Source: Pseudarthrobacter sp. fls2-241-R2A-127 (GTDB lineage Bacteria; Actinomycetota; Actinomycetes; Actinomycetales; Micrococcaceae). From it: 52,566 nucleotides of DNA. Shown here piece after piece: positions 15,693-23,729 of the stretch. Below the pieces are notes generated by a model, which had not been told where the DNA came from, made no database searches, and saw nothing but the letters and a program-made list of their open reading frames with translations. The DNA lies in contig NZ_JARVSF010000021.1 of NCBI RefSeq assembly GCF_030209355.1, forward strand, positions 1-52,566. Direction: 5' to 3'. The stretch's first letter is position 1. Each line of letters opens with the position of its first letter. The position numbers and the translations under genes were made by a program.

Positions 15693-17312
15693 CTACTTCT
15701 TGTCCGCGTAAGCCTTGTACGCCTTGTTGGCCAAATCTACATACTTGCCCATCCCCTTGCTGTCCAGTTCCTTGACGTAGGCGTCGAACTCGGAGAGGGG
15801 CCGCTGGCCGGTGATGAACTTCAGGGTGTTCTGCTTGACGTGGTCCTTAAGCGGCGTAAGCACCAGCGTGGCCTGTTCACGGTCCGCGTCACTGAACGGC
15901 ACCGGCGGCGCCACCGGCTTGGGCGTCTTGCTCTTCATGGCCTTTTGGAAGGCCAGTTCCTCGTCATTGAAGGTGGATTGCAGCAGGTCTGTGGTGCCGC
16001 CGTAGGAGAAGTTTCCGCCGGAGAAGCCGTAGTCCACGCGGAGGTCCTTGGTGCCGGCAGGGTTCAGGCCCTGGAAGTTGATGTCCTTGGCCAGGACGCG
16101 CTTGCTGCCTTCCTTGGTGTAGGTGGTGCCCTGCACGCCCCACTTGGAGAACTCCTGGCCGGCGTCGCTGTAGAACAGCCAGTCGATGTACTGCATCAGC
16201 GCCACGAAGCTGTCCTTGTCCTTCACCGAAGAGTTCAGCATGATGCCGTTCTCCAGCCGCGATCCGCCGATGAGATCCCCTGCGGGGCCGCCCGGGACCG
16301 TGATCTTGCGGACCGCGAAGTTGCCCTTGCCCAGGGACTGCTCCATGGATGTTCGGTACGTGATGATGTTCTGCGAGTTGGCGCTGATCACGAACGACTT
16401 GCCGGACGTGAACTTCTGGATGGCTGAATCGTCGGTCTGGGTGAAGCTTTCCGGATCCATCAGGCCCTCGGACACCAGCGAGTTGAAGTAGGTGACCAGG
16501 TCCTTGAACTGGCTGTTGGCCGAACCAAAGGCGAATTGCTTCTTGCTGTCATCGAACATCAGGCCGTCCACCAGGCCCCAGCCGGACACCGTGCCGAAGG
16601 CGGTGCCGGCAATGTTCAGCACACTGTTGCCGTTGAACCGGTCGGAGAAGGGCACGACGTCGGGGTGGGACTTCTTGAGCTTGCGCAGCACCTCGCGGAA
16701 CTCGTCCCAGCTCTTGGGCTCGGCAATGCCTTCCTTTTCCAGGACATCGGTGCGGAACGCGAGCGTGTAGTCAGGCCAGAGTTCCTCGTGCAGGCCGGGC
16801 AGGACGTAGTACTTTCCGTCCTCCTGGGTGAGCCCTGCGATTTCAGGTTCCAGCTTCCACTTCTTGACCTTGTCCTGGTAATGGGGCATGAGGTCCACGT
16901 AGTCGCTGACCGGGAGGACCGCGCCGGAGGACACATAGGCACTCTCCTGGCCGGGGTAGGTCTTGGCGATGATCTCGGGGGCACTCCCGGAACTGATCAG
17001 GAGGCTGCGCTTCTGTTCGTAGTCGCTGCTGGGGACGATGGTGGGCTGCAGTGTGACGTTGTTGTCGGCGGCCATCTTGGTGAACAGCAGCCAATCCTTC
17101 TTGTACGGGTACGTGGGCTGGTCACTGAAGAGGAACGTGAAGCTCAGCGGCGTCGTCGCCTTGAACGTGTCCCCCACCTTGAAACTGTCCATCGCACCGT
17201 TGCGGGCCTTTGAGGTGTCCACCTTGCTGCCGGAATCTGAGTCGCATCCGGCCAACACCAGGCCGAAGGCTGCAATCGCGGACAGGCCGAGGAAGTCTCG
17301 TCTGCGGATCAT
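15693..17312 (-). CDS. ABC transporter sugar-binding lipoprotein (LplA-like)
   Basis: A 539-residue extracellular solute-binding protein. It starts with a twin-arginine signal RRRDFLGLS and a lipobox LAGC, so it is likely exported folded by Tat and lipidated. The long body matches the LplA/YtcQ group used for large oligosaccharides: LPGLHEELWPDYTLAFRTDVLEKEG, FSDRFNGNSVLNIAGTAFG, ALMQYIDWLFYSDAGQEFSKWG. The start at 17312 has AAAGGAAA upstream; ATG 17327, five codons earlier, is an alternative. It follows the two permease genes by 21 bases. No ATPase gene is present, as usual for systems that borrow a shared MsiK-type ATPase. Confidence 0.9.
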   Translation of the reverse strand: MIRRRDFLGLSAIAAFGLVLAGCDSDSGSKVDTSKARNGAMDSFKVGDTFKATTPLSFTFLFSDQPTYPYKKDWLLFTKMAADNNVTLQPTIVPSSDYEQKRSLLISSGSAPEIIAKTYPGQESAYVSSGAVLPVSDYVDLMPHYQDKVKKWKLEPEIAGLTQEDGKYYVLPGLHEELWPDYTLAFRTDVLEKEGIAEPKSWDEFREVLRKLKKSHPDVVPFSDRFNGNSVLNIAGTAFGTVSGWGLVDGLMFDDSKKQFAFGSANSQFKDLVTYFNSLVSEGLMDPESFTQTDDSAIQKFTSGKSFVISANSQNIITYRTSMEQSLGKGNFAVRKITVPGGPAGDLIGGSRLENGIMLNSSVKDKDSFVALMQYIDWLFYSDAGQEFSKWGVQGTTYTKEGSKRVLAKDINFQGLNPAGTKDLRVDYGFSGGNFSYGGTTDLLQSTFNDEELAFQKAMKSKTPKPVAPPVPFSDADREQATLVLTPLKDHVKQNTLKFITGQRPLSEFDAYVKELDSKGMGKYVDLANKAYKAYADKK

Positions 17313-17333
17313 GGGTTTTCCTTTCATAACGGG

Positions 17334-18284
17334 TTATTCCTTGACGGAGCCGAGCATGACGCCCGAAAAGAAGTACTTCTGGACGAACGGGTAGACGCAC
17401 AGGATGGGAATGATGGTGAGCACGATGGTCACCGACTGGATGTTGGCGGCAATCTGGCCCACGTTCTCGGCCGTGCCGCCGGCGGAGCCCGCGGTGGTGA
17501 CACCGGCAATCATGTTGCGGAGGTAGATGGTCACCGGGAACAGGTCCGGGTTGTCCAGGTAGAGGAACGCCTGGAACCAGGAGTTCCAGTTGGCCACGGC
17601 GTAGAACAGCACCATGGTGGCCACGATGGCCTTGCTCAGCGGCAGCACCACTTTGAACAGGACGCCGTACTGGGTGAGTCCGTCGATGGCGGCCGCCTCC
17701 TCCAGTTCCCGCGGCATGTTCTCGAAGAACGACTTCATGATCAGCAGGTTGAAGACGCTGATGGCGTTGGGCAGCACCACCGCCCACAGCGTGTCCCGCA
17801 TGCCCAGCGACGTGATGAGCACGTAGTTGGGGATCAGGCCGCCGTTGAAGAACATGGTGAACACGGCGATGCCGATGAACACGCTGCGTCCCTTAAGGTC
17901 CTTCTTGGCAATGGCGTACGCGAAACTGGTGGTCAGGACCATCGAGATCGCGGTGGCCACCACCGTGTACAGGACGGTGTTGCCGTAATTCCGCCAAAAC
18001 ACCGAGTCCGCCAGGATCAGCTGGTAGGTCTGGGTGTTGAACCCCAGCGGGAACAGGTTGACTTGTCCGGCGTTGATGAACCCTTCGCTGGAGAAGCTCT
18101 GCGCCAGGATGTTCAGGAACGGATACATGGTCAGGAAGACCACCACCAGGAGGAACACGAGGTTGGCCACGCGGAACACCCGCATGCCACGGGAGACCTT
18201 CATGTCCTTGAGCAGCACGCCGGTGTCCGCCGTTGGCGCTGTGGCCTCCTGGACTGCGGTTTCCTTCACGGTTGTCCCTTTCAC
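17334..18284 (-). CDS. Carbohydrate ABC transporter permease (LplC/YtcP-like)
   Basis: Inner-membrane permease of about 316 residues with six helices. The cytoplasmic EAA loop reads ELEEAAAIDGLTQYGVLFKVVLPLSKAI, where it docks on the ATPase. LTMYPFLNILAQSFSS and GLIPNYVLITSLGMRDTLWAVVLPNA are typical of the LplC branch. The start is uncertain. Three closely spaced GTG codons lie in a 15-base tandem repeat encoding VKGAT/VKGTT. GTG 18284 has AAAGGGG upstream, while GTG 18299 overlaps the previous stop as GTGA. It is co-transcribed with the partner permease. Confidence 0.88.
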   Translation of the reverse strand: MKGTTVKETAVQEATAPTADTGVLLKDMKVSRGMRVFRVANLVFLLVVVFLTMYPFLNILAQSFSSEGFINAGQVNLFPLGFNTQTYQLILADSVFWRNYGNTVLYTVVATAISMVLTTSFAYAIAKKDLKGRSVFIGIAVFTMFFNGGLIPNYVLITSLGMRDTLWAVVLPNAISVFNLLIMKSFFENMPRELEEAAAIDGLTQYGVLFKVVLPLSKAIVATMVLFYAVANWNSWFQAFLYLDNPDLFPVTIYLRNMIAGVTTAGSAGGTAENVGQIAANIQSVTIVLTIIPILCVYPFVQKYFFSGVMLGSVKE

Positions 18285-18295
18285 GGTGGCCCCTT

Positions 18296-19276
18296 TCACC
18301 ACAGGCTCGTTCCCGCGAGCCGTTTGGAGATGGCGTTCGCGGAGAGGATCAGCGTGAGGCCGATGACGGATTCGAACATGCCGATCGCCGCCGCATAGCT
18401 GAAGTTGGAGGATTCCAGGCCCACCCGGTACAGGTAGGTGGAGATGACGTCAGAGGTCTGGTAGTTGAGCGGGTTGTAGATCAGCAGGATCTTCTCGAAG
18501 CCCACGGCCATGAAGGTGCCGATGTTCAGGATCAGCAGGGTGATGATGGTGGGCCGGATGGCCGGGAGGGTCACGTGCCAGGTCTGCTGCCACCGGTTGG
18601 CGCCGTCGATCCGTGCGGCCTCATACAGTGACTCGTCCACCTTGGTGAGGGCGGCCAGGTACAGGATGGCGCCCCAGCCCATGGTCTGCCACACTTCGGA
18701 GCTGATGTACATGGGCCGGAACCAGGCAGCGTCCTGGGTGAAGTTCACCGTGGTGCCGAAGACCGTGTTGGCGATCTGGTTCACCGTGCCGGTCATGGAG
18801 AAGTTCTGCAGGATCATGCCGGCGATGATCACCACGGACATGAAGTGCGGCAGGTAGGCCACGGTCTGGACGAATTTTTTGAACTTCTGCGAGCGCAGCT
18901 CGTTGAGCATCAGCGCGAAGATGATGGGCATGGGGAAGCAGAAGAGGAGCGTCAGCACGCCCAGGATGATGGTGTTCTGGAAGGCCTGCCAGAAGCTGGG
19001 ATCGTTGATGAACAGGGTGACGTACTTCAGTCCCACCCACTTCTCGCCGAAGATGCTGCCGCCCGGCTGGAACTGCCGGAACGCGATGACGTTGCCGGCC
19101 ATGGGCAGGTACCGGAAGATGGCGAAGTAGGCCAACGGCAGCAGCACCAGCGTGTAGAGCCGCCAGTCGCGCTTGATGGCCAGCTTCCAGCCGCCCGGCT
19201 TGTTCCGGGGTTTGTCTTTGCTGCCGGGCGGGTTCGTGGTGACCGCCTCGGGAGGTACTTCCAATCGCATGGCCAT
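18296..19276 (-). CDS. Carbohydrate ABC transporter permease (LplB/YteP-like)
   Basis: A 326-residue permease with six membrane helices. It carries YTLVLLPLAYFAIFRYLPMAGNVIAFRQFQP near the N-terminus and the EAA loop SLYEAARIDGANRWQQTWHVTLPAIRPTI. The final VGLESSNFSYAAAIGMFESVIGLTLILSANAIS is diagnostic of the LplB group. AGGAGG lies five bases before ATG 19276. It begins nine bases after the GH42 stop and overlaps the start region of the second permease, so all members of the operon are probably coupled. The substrate is presumably a beta-galactoside- or beta-glucoside-containing oligosaccharide, judging by the flanking GH42 and GH3 enzymes. Confidence 0.9.
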   Translation of the reverse strand: MAMRLEVPPEAVTTNPPGSKDKPRNKPGGWKLAIKRDWRLYTLVLLPLAYFAIFRYLPMAGNVIAFRQFQPGGSIFGEKWVGLKYVTLFINDPSFWQAFQNTIILGVLTLLFCFPMPIIFALMLNELRSQKFKKFVQTVAYLPHFMSVVIIAGMILQNFSMTGTVNQIANTVFGTTVNFTQDAAWFRPMYISSEVWQTMGWGAILYLAALTKVDESLYEAARIDGANRWQQTWHVTLPAIRPTIITLLILNIGTFMAVGFEKILLIYNPLNYQTSDVISTYLYRVGLESSNFSYAAAIGMFESVIGLTLILSANAISKRLAGTSLW

Positions 19277-19285
19277 ATTTGCCTC

Positions 19286-21363
19286 CTACCGGACGGTTTC
19301 TGCGTGTTCGCGGGCGTTTTCTGCAGCTGCCTCTTCCAGGACCAGAACCCCGTTGGCGGCAACTTCCACCGCACCGGTGATGCGGGGGCCGTTGAGCACG
19401 TCCCTGCCGCCAGCGCCGACGTCCACCCGGGCGGGCGCGTCGTTGTGGTTGAGGACCAGCAGGTAGCTGCGTCCGTTGCCGGTACGACGCCGGACCTGGA
19501 CTCCCAGCGGCGCCTCCAGCTCGGGGCGGATCCCCGCAGCGGTCCGTTCGGCGTGGAGCAGTTCCTCCAGGAAGGTGCCGTCCACCCTCGCCGAGAGATA
19601 CACGGCGGTTCCGCTGCCGAAACTGTTGCGGGTGACGGCCGGCGACCCGGCCAGCCTGCCCGAGGCGTAGCTGGCCAGCACGTCCGCCGTGGTGGCGTGG
19701 AGGTGTTCGGTCCAGTAATCCGCTGAGGCCGTGCCGCCGTCGGCCGTTGTGAGCTTTACGGCCTCGTCCTCTCCGGCGAGCGGGTGCAGCTCCTCGCTCC
19801 ACGCGCCCAGGACGTTGCGGAGGGCGCCGGGGTAGCCGCCCAGACGGATGGTGTTGTCCTGGTCCACGATGCCGGAAAGGTAGCTTGCCACCAGGCGGCC
19901 GCCGCCGGAGACATAGTCCTCCAGGCGCCGGGCGGCGTCATCGGTGAGCAGGTAGGTGGCGGGAAGGACCACCAGGCTGTACTGGCTGAGATCGCTGGTG
20001 GTGTCCACGAAGTCCACGGTGATGTTGGCGTCGAAGAAGGGCCGGTACAGGCGGAGGACTTCCTGGGCGTAGTTCAGGTCGGAGCGGGGCGAGTTGCCCA
20101 GCTCCAGGGCCCACCAGCAGTCCCAGTCGAAAACGAGTGCCACTGCGGCGGTGGAGCGGGTGCCGGTAATTCCTGACAGGTTCTTCAATTCGCGTCCCAG
20201 TTCGCAGACCTCGCGGAAAACCCGGGTGTCCGGCCCGGCGTGGTTGACCATGCCGGAGTGGAATCGTTCAGTGCCGCCCTTGGCCTGGCGCCACTGGAAG
20301 AAGAGGATGGAATCGGCTCCCTGGGCGATCGCCTGGTAGGAGCCTAAACGCATCTTGCCGGGGAGCTTGGAGACGTTGACTGACCATTGGCTGACCGCTG
20401 CCGTGGCTTGTTCCATCACCAGCCAGGGCTGGCCTTTCCGGAGTGAACGCATCAGGTCGAAGTTGAGTGCGGCGGCAACGTGGGCGTCGGCTTCGCGCGG
20501 GTCAGGGTAGATGTCCAGCGCGGCGGCGTCTTCCTCGGCGGCCCAGGCCCAGTAGTCGTTGTTCTTGTAGAAGCGCATGAAGTTGGTGACGACCGGCAGC
20601 TCCGGCGTGTGCCGGCGAAGGATGTCCCGTTCTGCCTTGTAGTGCGCCAGCATGCTGTCCGAGGTGAACCGGTGGTAGTCGAGGCGGCGTGATGGGTTGG
20701 ACCAGGTGCGGGGCTGGGCCGGGGCGTTGACTTGGGCCCAGTCGGAGTAGACCTGGCCCCACACGTCCGTGCTCCAGGCCCGGTTCAGGTCCTCGAGGCT
20801 GCCGTACTTGGCCTGGAGCCATTCCCGGAAGGCACGGTCCGCGTGCGGGCCGTAGGAGACGGGGCCGTACTCGTTGTTGACGTGCCACATGCACAGGGCG
20901 GGGTGGGCGGCGTACCGCTCCCCCATCTTCTCCGCCATCGCCAGGGACTTTGCCCGGTAGGCGGGGTGGGAGACGTCGAAGTGCTGGCGGGAGCCAAAGC
21001 CGAAGGTGCTGCCATCCGCGAGGACCGGAAGGATGTCCGGGTGCCGCGCAATCAGCCACGCGGGCGGGACGGCGTCAGGGGTGGCCAGGTCCACGCCGAT
21101 ACCGTTTGCGTGGAGCAGGTCCATGATCTCGTCCAGCCAGCCGAAGTCGTAGACGCCATCTGCCGTTTCGAGCCGGCTCCAGGAGAAAACGGCCAGGGTG
21201 ACCAGGTTGACCCCCGCGTCCTTCATGAGGCGGACGTCCTCGTCCCAGACCTCGCGCGGCCACTGTTCCGGGTTGTAGTCCCGCCGTACGCGATACCGCC
21301 AAGCCGCTCATGCAGGCGCTTGAGCCGGTGTTCAGGAGTGTGGGTGCGTTGGTCGCTGGTCAT
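19286..21363 (-). pseudogene. GH42 beta-galactosidase, one-base frameshift near the 5' end
   Basis: A GH42 enzyme in which the first roughly 30 codons are in a different frame from the rest. From ATG 21363 (AGGA five bases upstream) the frame encodes an N-terminus ending LGGIAYGG. The family consensus GGDYNPEQWP continues only after a shift at about 21280/21281, where one base appears missing from a GGCGGCGAC-like stretch. Downstream the frame is open for 646 residues (19286-21226) with MKDAGVNLVTLAVFSWSRLE, the acid/base motif WHVNNEYG and the nucleophile region PWLVMEQATAAVSQW, followed by trimerisation and C-terminal beta domains. If the base is really absent, the protein would lack its first barrel strand unless translation restarts internally. 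A sequencing error is possible. It is the first gene of the ABC operon. Confidence 0.85.
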
Positions 21364-21425
21364 CATTGTCCTTTGGTTGGCATGTTGGCCGCGGGCTCCC
21401 CACCAGTGCGACCTGCATCACATAG

Positions 21426-21607
21426 AGAAACTATCGTAAACTTTCAGCAATAACAACAAGTTCGCGAAAGTAGGAGCGCACTTCCCCTGAGTGCGGCGCC
21501 GCGGATGGTAACGCTAACAAAGGCACGCCTGAGAGATTTACCTGGGAATTCCAATGATCCGGGCGTACGTCCGGTTCGGGATTTTCCAGACTATGAAGAA
21601 ACTATCG
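21426..21607. promoter_or_regulatory. Operator cluster upstream of the GH42-ABC operon and hydrolase
   Basis: AGAAACTATCG occurs exactly twice, at 21426-21436 and 21597-21607. GTAAACTTTCA is at 21436-21446 and CGCGAAAGTA at 21463-21472. These match the GAAACTTTCG-type repeats between the Gfo/Idh and GH3 genes. The cluster begins 60 bases upstream of the GH42 ATG and spans its promoter region. The right-hand copy lies 71 bases before the alpha/beta hydrolase gene, which may therefore share control. Nothing else was identified in 21367-21677. Confidence 0.6.
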
Positions 21608-21677
21608 GAGCTGGCGATAGGCCCGGTGGGACCGGCTACGCCGCATCCATGTCAGTGGGAGCAGCCAGACTGGAACC

Positions 21678-22373
21678 ATGAAGACAGTACTGATACCGCC
21701 CCTGCTCTGCTCACCCCTCGCCTATGCACCCGTGCTCGATGCTGCGTGGACCAGGGGTCAAGTGACGGTGGCTGACACGCGCCACGACGACACCATCGAG
21801 GCCATGGCCCAGAGGATCCTCCGCGAGAATATCGGCGATATCGCGGTCCTCGGCACAAGCATGGGCGGGTACGTCGCCCTCGAAATCATCAGGCAGGCAC
21901 CCGGCCGGGTCACCGCGCTGGCACTTGTCAGCACCTCCGCCCGTGCCGATACCGCGGAGCAGATCCAAGCGCGGGCCCGCCAGTCCGCACTGGTGGAAGA
22001 CGGGCAGTTCAACGCATTGATCGACGCCGCCTTCCCTGGCGTGGTGGCAGCAGGGAACGAACTCGACGATGCACTCCTGGCAACCTGGCGCGCCATGACC
22101 ACCCCGGTTGGCGCGGACGCCTTCCTGCGTCAGCAGCAGGCAGTGGTGCAGCGGGCCGATCTCCGCTCGCTGCTGCCGTCCATTGACTGCCCGACGGCGA
22201 TCATCCACGGAGCGCAGGACCGCCTGATCCCCCTCGCCGCAGCCGAAGAAATGGCAGCCGCGATGCCCTCAGCCAGTTTCACCGTGTTGGACGGCGCCGG
22301 GCACCTGGTCTTCCACGAACAGCCCGACGCCGCCCGGGCCGCCATCAACACCTGGCTTGAGTCCGCCTCATAA
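21678..22373 (+). CDS. Alpha/beta hydrolase
   Basis: A 231-residue alpha/beta-hydrolase. The nucleophile elbow is GTSMGGY, an acidic residue is supplied in HGAQDRLIPL, and the catalytic His in DGAGHLVFHEQP; together they form a complete Ser-Asp-His triad. The lid region (residues 95-160) is short and helical. Substrates of such small esterase or lipase-like enzymes cannot be predicted. ATG 21678 is preceded at six bases by CAGACT, a possible -10 box, and no Shine-Dalgarno site is present, so the message may be leaderless. An AGAAACTATCG element identical to one in the GH42 promoter lies 71 bases upstream, hinting at co-regulation with the sugar locus. Confidence 0.87.
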   Translation: MKTVLIPPLLCSPLAYAPVLDAAWTRGQVTVADTRHDDTIEAMAQRILRENIGDIAVLGTSMGGYVALEIIRQAPGRVTALALVSTSARADTAEQIQARARQSALVEDGQFNALIDAAFPGVVAAGNELDDALLATWRAMTTPVGADAFLRQQQAVVQRADLRSLLPSIDCPTAIIHGAQDRLIPLAAAEEMAAAMPSASFTVLDGAGHLVFHEQPDAARAAINTWLESAS

Positions 22374-22412
22374 GAAGCCGGCGGCTGCAGGGGTTCACCC
22401 CCGGGCAGATCG

Positions 22413-22991
22413 CTATTGTGGCTGCCGAACGTCCTGCACTACCTCGTTGCGGCGCAGGAACCAAGGCTTGAAGGGCGGGTCGAAGCGGGCGAACCTGGGA
22501 GGGCCGACTGGCGCCAGGCCGGCCAGCGCGAGTGCTGCCTGCAATCCGTTGTTGTGGCGCTCGAAAGAAGAAGCGGAGCCGCTGCCTGAGAACCCCTGGA
22601 CAGCCGACAGGGATCCGGGAACTCCCCGCACCGTAACCCTGGAATCGGTGGGGACGGGCGCCGACTCGACGGTCAGCCCGGCCGGCAGGACGAAGGCCAC
22701 CACAAATTCGGCCGGGCCACCCCTCCCCGGCAGTGGCCCGCTTTGCAGTATGGGCGCCGTCATCGCCAGTTTTTGGGAGGCCGTTTCCTGGATCACCGGA
22801 GCGGTCATGGCCAGCTTCTGCCGCGCGGTATTGCTCCCGGTGATGTAGTTGAACAGATACCGGAAGGCGGCGTTGCCGGCACGGTCAAAGTCCGCGGTGA
22901 CCCTGACCTCGGCCACCACATAGTCCGGGTACCGGCGCAGCTCGAAGTGCGGATATGTGCGGACCACTTCAAAAGGCTGCTGTTCAGTCAT
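22413..22991 (-). CDS. SOUL family heme-binding protein
   Basis: A 192-residue SOUL/HEBP-family protein. The N-terminal EVVRTYPHFELRRYPDYVVAEV is the usual first strand pair. The family signature occurs as two related copies, QKLAMTAPV and QKLAMTAPI, separated by six residues, followed by strands ending FARFDPPFKPWFLRRNEV. SOUL proteins bind heme or tetrapyrroles in animals and plants; the bacterial role is not settled. It stands alone, converging with the alpha/beta hydrolase gene with 39 bases between stops and no clear terminator. Confidence 0.88.
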   Translation of the reverse strand: MTEQQPFEVVRTYPHFELRRYPDYVVAEVRVTADFDRAGNAAFRYLFNYITGSNTARQKLAMTAPVIQETASQKLAMTAPILQSGPLPGRGGPAEFVVAFVLPAGLTVESAPVPTDSRVTVRGVPGSLSAVQGFSGSGSASSFERHNNGLQAALALAGLAPVGPPRFARFDPPFKPWFLRRNEVVQDVRQPQ

Positions 22992-23180
22992 GGTGTGTCA
23001 GAGCCTACGCCCGCGGCGCCGAAGCGGCCAGACCCGCGGCTCGCCACCGGGACGTCGGTGCCGGTCACCGGGCGCTGGCCGTGGCCGACGCCTACGTGGA
23101 TTTGCGGTTCTAGTCGGTTCTGCGGCCCGTCGCGGCCCCCGCTCTGCCCGCGCTTGTCAGCAAAACCACACGCTGGACCG

Positions 23181-23209
23181 TTGCCACGGGCAACCATGGG
23201 CGGCATAAT
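23181..23209 (+). promoter_or_regulatory. Near-consensus sigma-70 promoter of the marR-MFS operon
   Basis: -35 TTGCCA (23181-23186) and -10 CATAAT (23204-23209) are spaced by 17 bases, each matching consensus at five of six positions. Transcription would start near 23216, inside the first operator repeat. Confidence 0.7.
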
Positions 23210-23211
23210 AG

Positions 23212-23237
23212 TTAGCAGAACTAATTAGCAGTGCTAA
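23212..23237 (+). promoter_or_regulatory. Tandem MarR operator: two abutting 13-bp dyads
   Basis: TTAGCAGAACTAA (23212-23224) is followed without a gap by TTAGCAGTGCTAA (23225-23237). Each is a dyad (TTAG...CTAA; the second has five-base arms), and together they form a direct repeat. They cover the predicted transcription start, ideal for autorepression by the MarR protein encoded 30 bases downstream. Confidence 0.7.
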
Positions 23238-23267
23238 ATAATGCCAGCAGGAGGCGCACCCGCTTAT

Positions 23268-23729
23268 ATGTCACCCGCCCACACCAAACCCCAGCCAACC
23301 GCGGACCCTACCGCTCCCGACACCCTCGCCATCGACCTGCGCACCGCCGTGATGCGCACCTCCCGGCGGCTCCGCGTCGAGGCCACCGGCGACATCATCA
23401 CCCCCGGCCAGTACACGGTCCTGGCCCTGCTCAACGGCAGCGGTCCCAGCACGTTGCGCGCACTGGCAGAGAGCGAACACGTACAGGCTCCTTCCATGAC
23501 CAGGATCGTCAACGCCCTCGCCGACCAGGGTTTTGTCACCAGGTCCGCCCATCCCGACGACGGCCGCCAGGTCCGCGTGGACATCACCGACGCGGGCAGG
23601 ACGGTGCTTGAGGAAGCACGCCGGCAGCGGACCGCGTGGCTGGCCCGGCGCGTGGCAGGGCTCAGCGAGGACGACCGGCTCATCCTCAGCCGCGCGGCCC
23701 GCATCATGCAGGAAATGAGCGGCAAATGA
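23268..23729 (+). CDS. MarR family transcriptional regulator
   Basis: A 153-residue winged-helix regulator. Dimerisation helices flank a DNA-binding core: TPGQYTVLALLNGSGPSTLRALAES, the recognition helix QAPSMTRIVNALADQGFV and the wing TRSAHPDDGRQVRVDITDAG. ATG 23268 is chosen because GGAGG (23250-23254) lies between it and the alternative ATG 23241; the 13-base spacing is long, so the start is not certain. Its stop overlaps the MFS start as ATGA, a classic repressor-efflux pump operon. A strong promoter with a tandem palindrome at the transcription start suggests tight autorepression relieved by a small ligand. Confidence 0.9.
   Translation: MSPAHTKPQPTADPTAPDTLAIDLRTAVMRTSRRLRVEATGDIITPGQYTVLALLNGSGPSTLRALAESEHVQAPSMTRIVNALADQGFVTRSAHPDDGRQVRVDITDAGRTVLEEARRQRTAWLARRVAGLSEDDRLILSRAARIMQEMSGK

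Noticed and set aside
21554..21775. Small plus-strand frame before the alpha/beta hydrolase
   Set aside because: No ribosome-binding site or protein features; it overlaps the hydrolase start in another frame.
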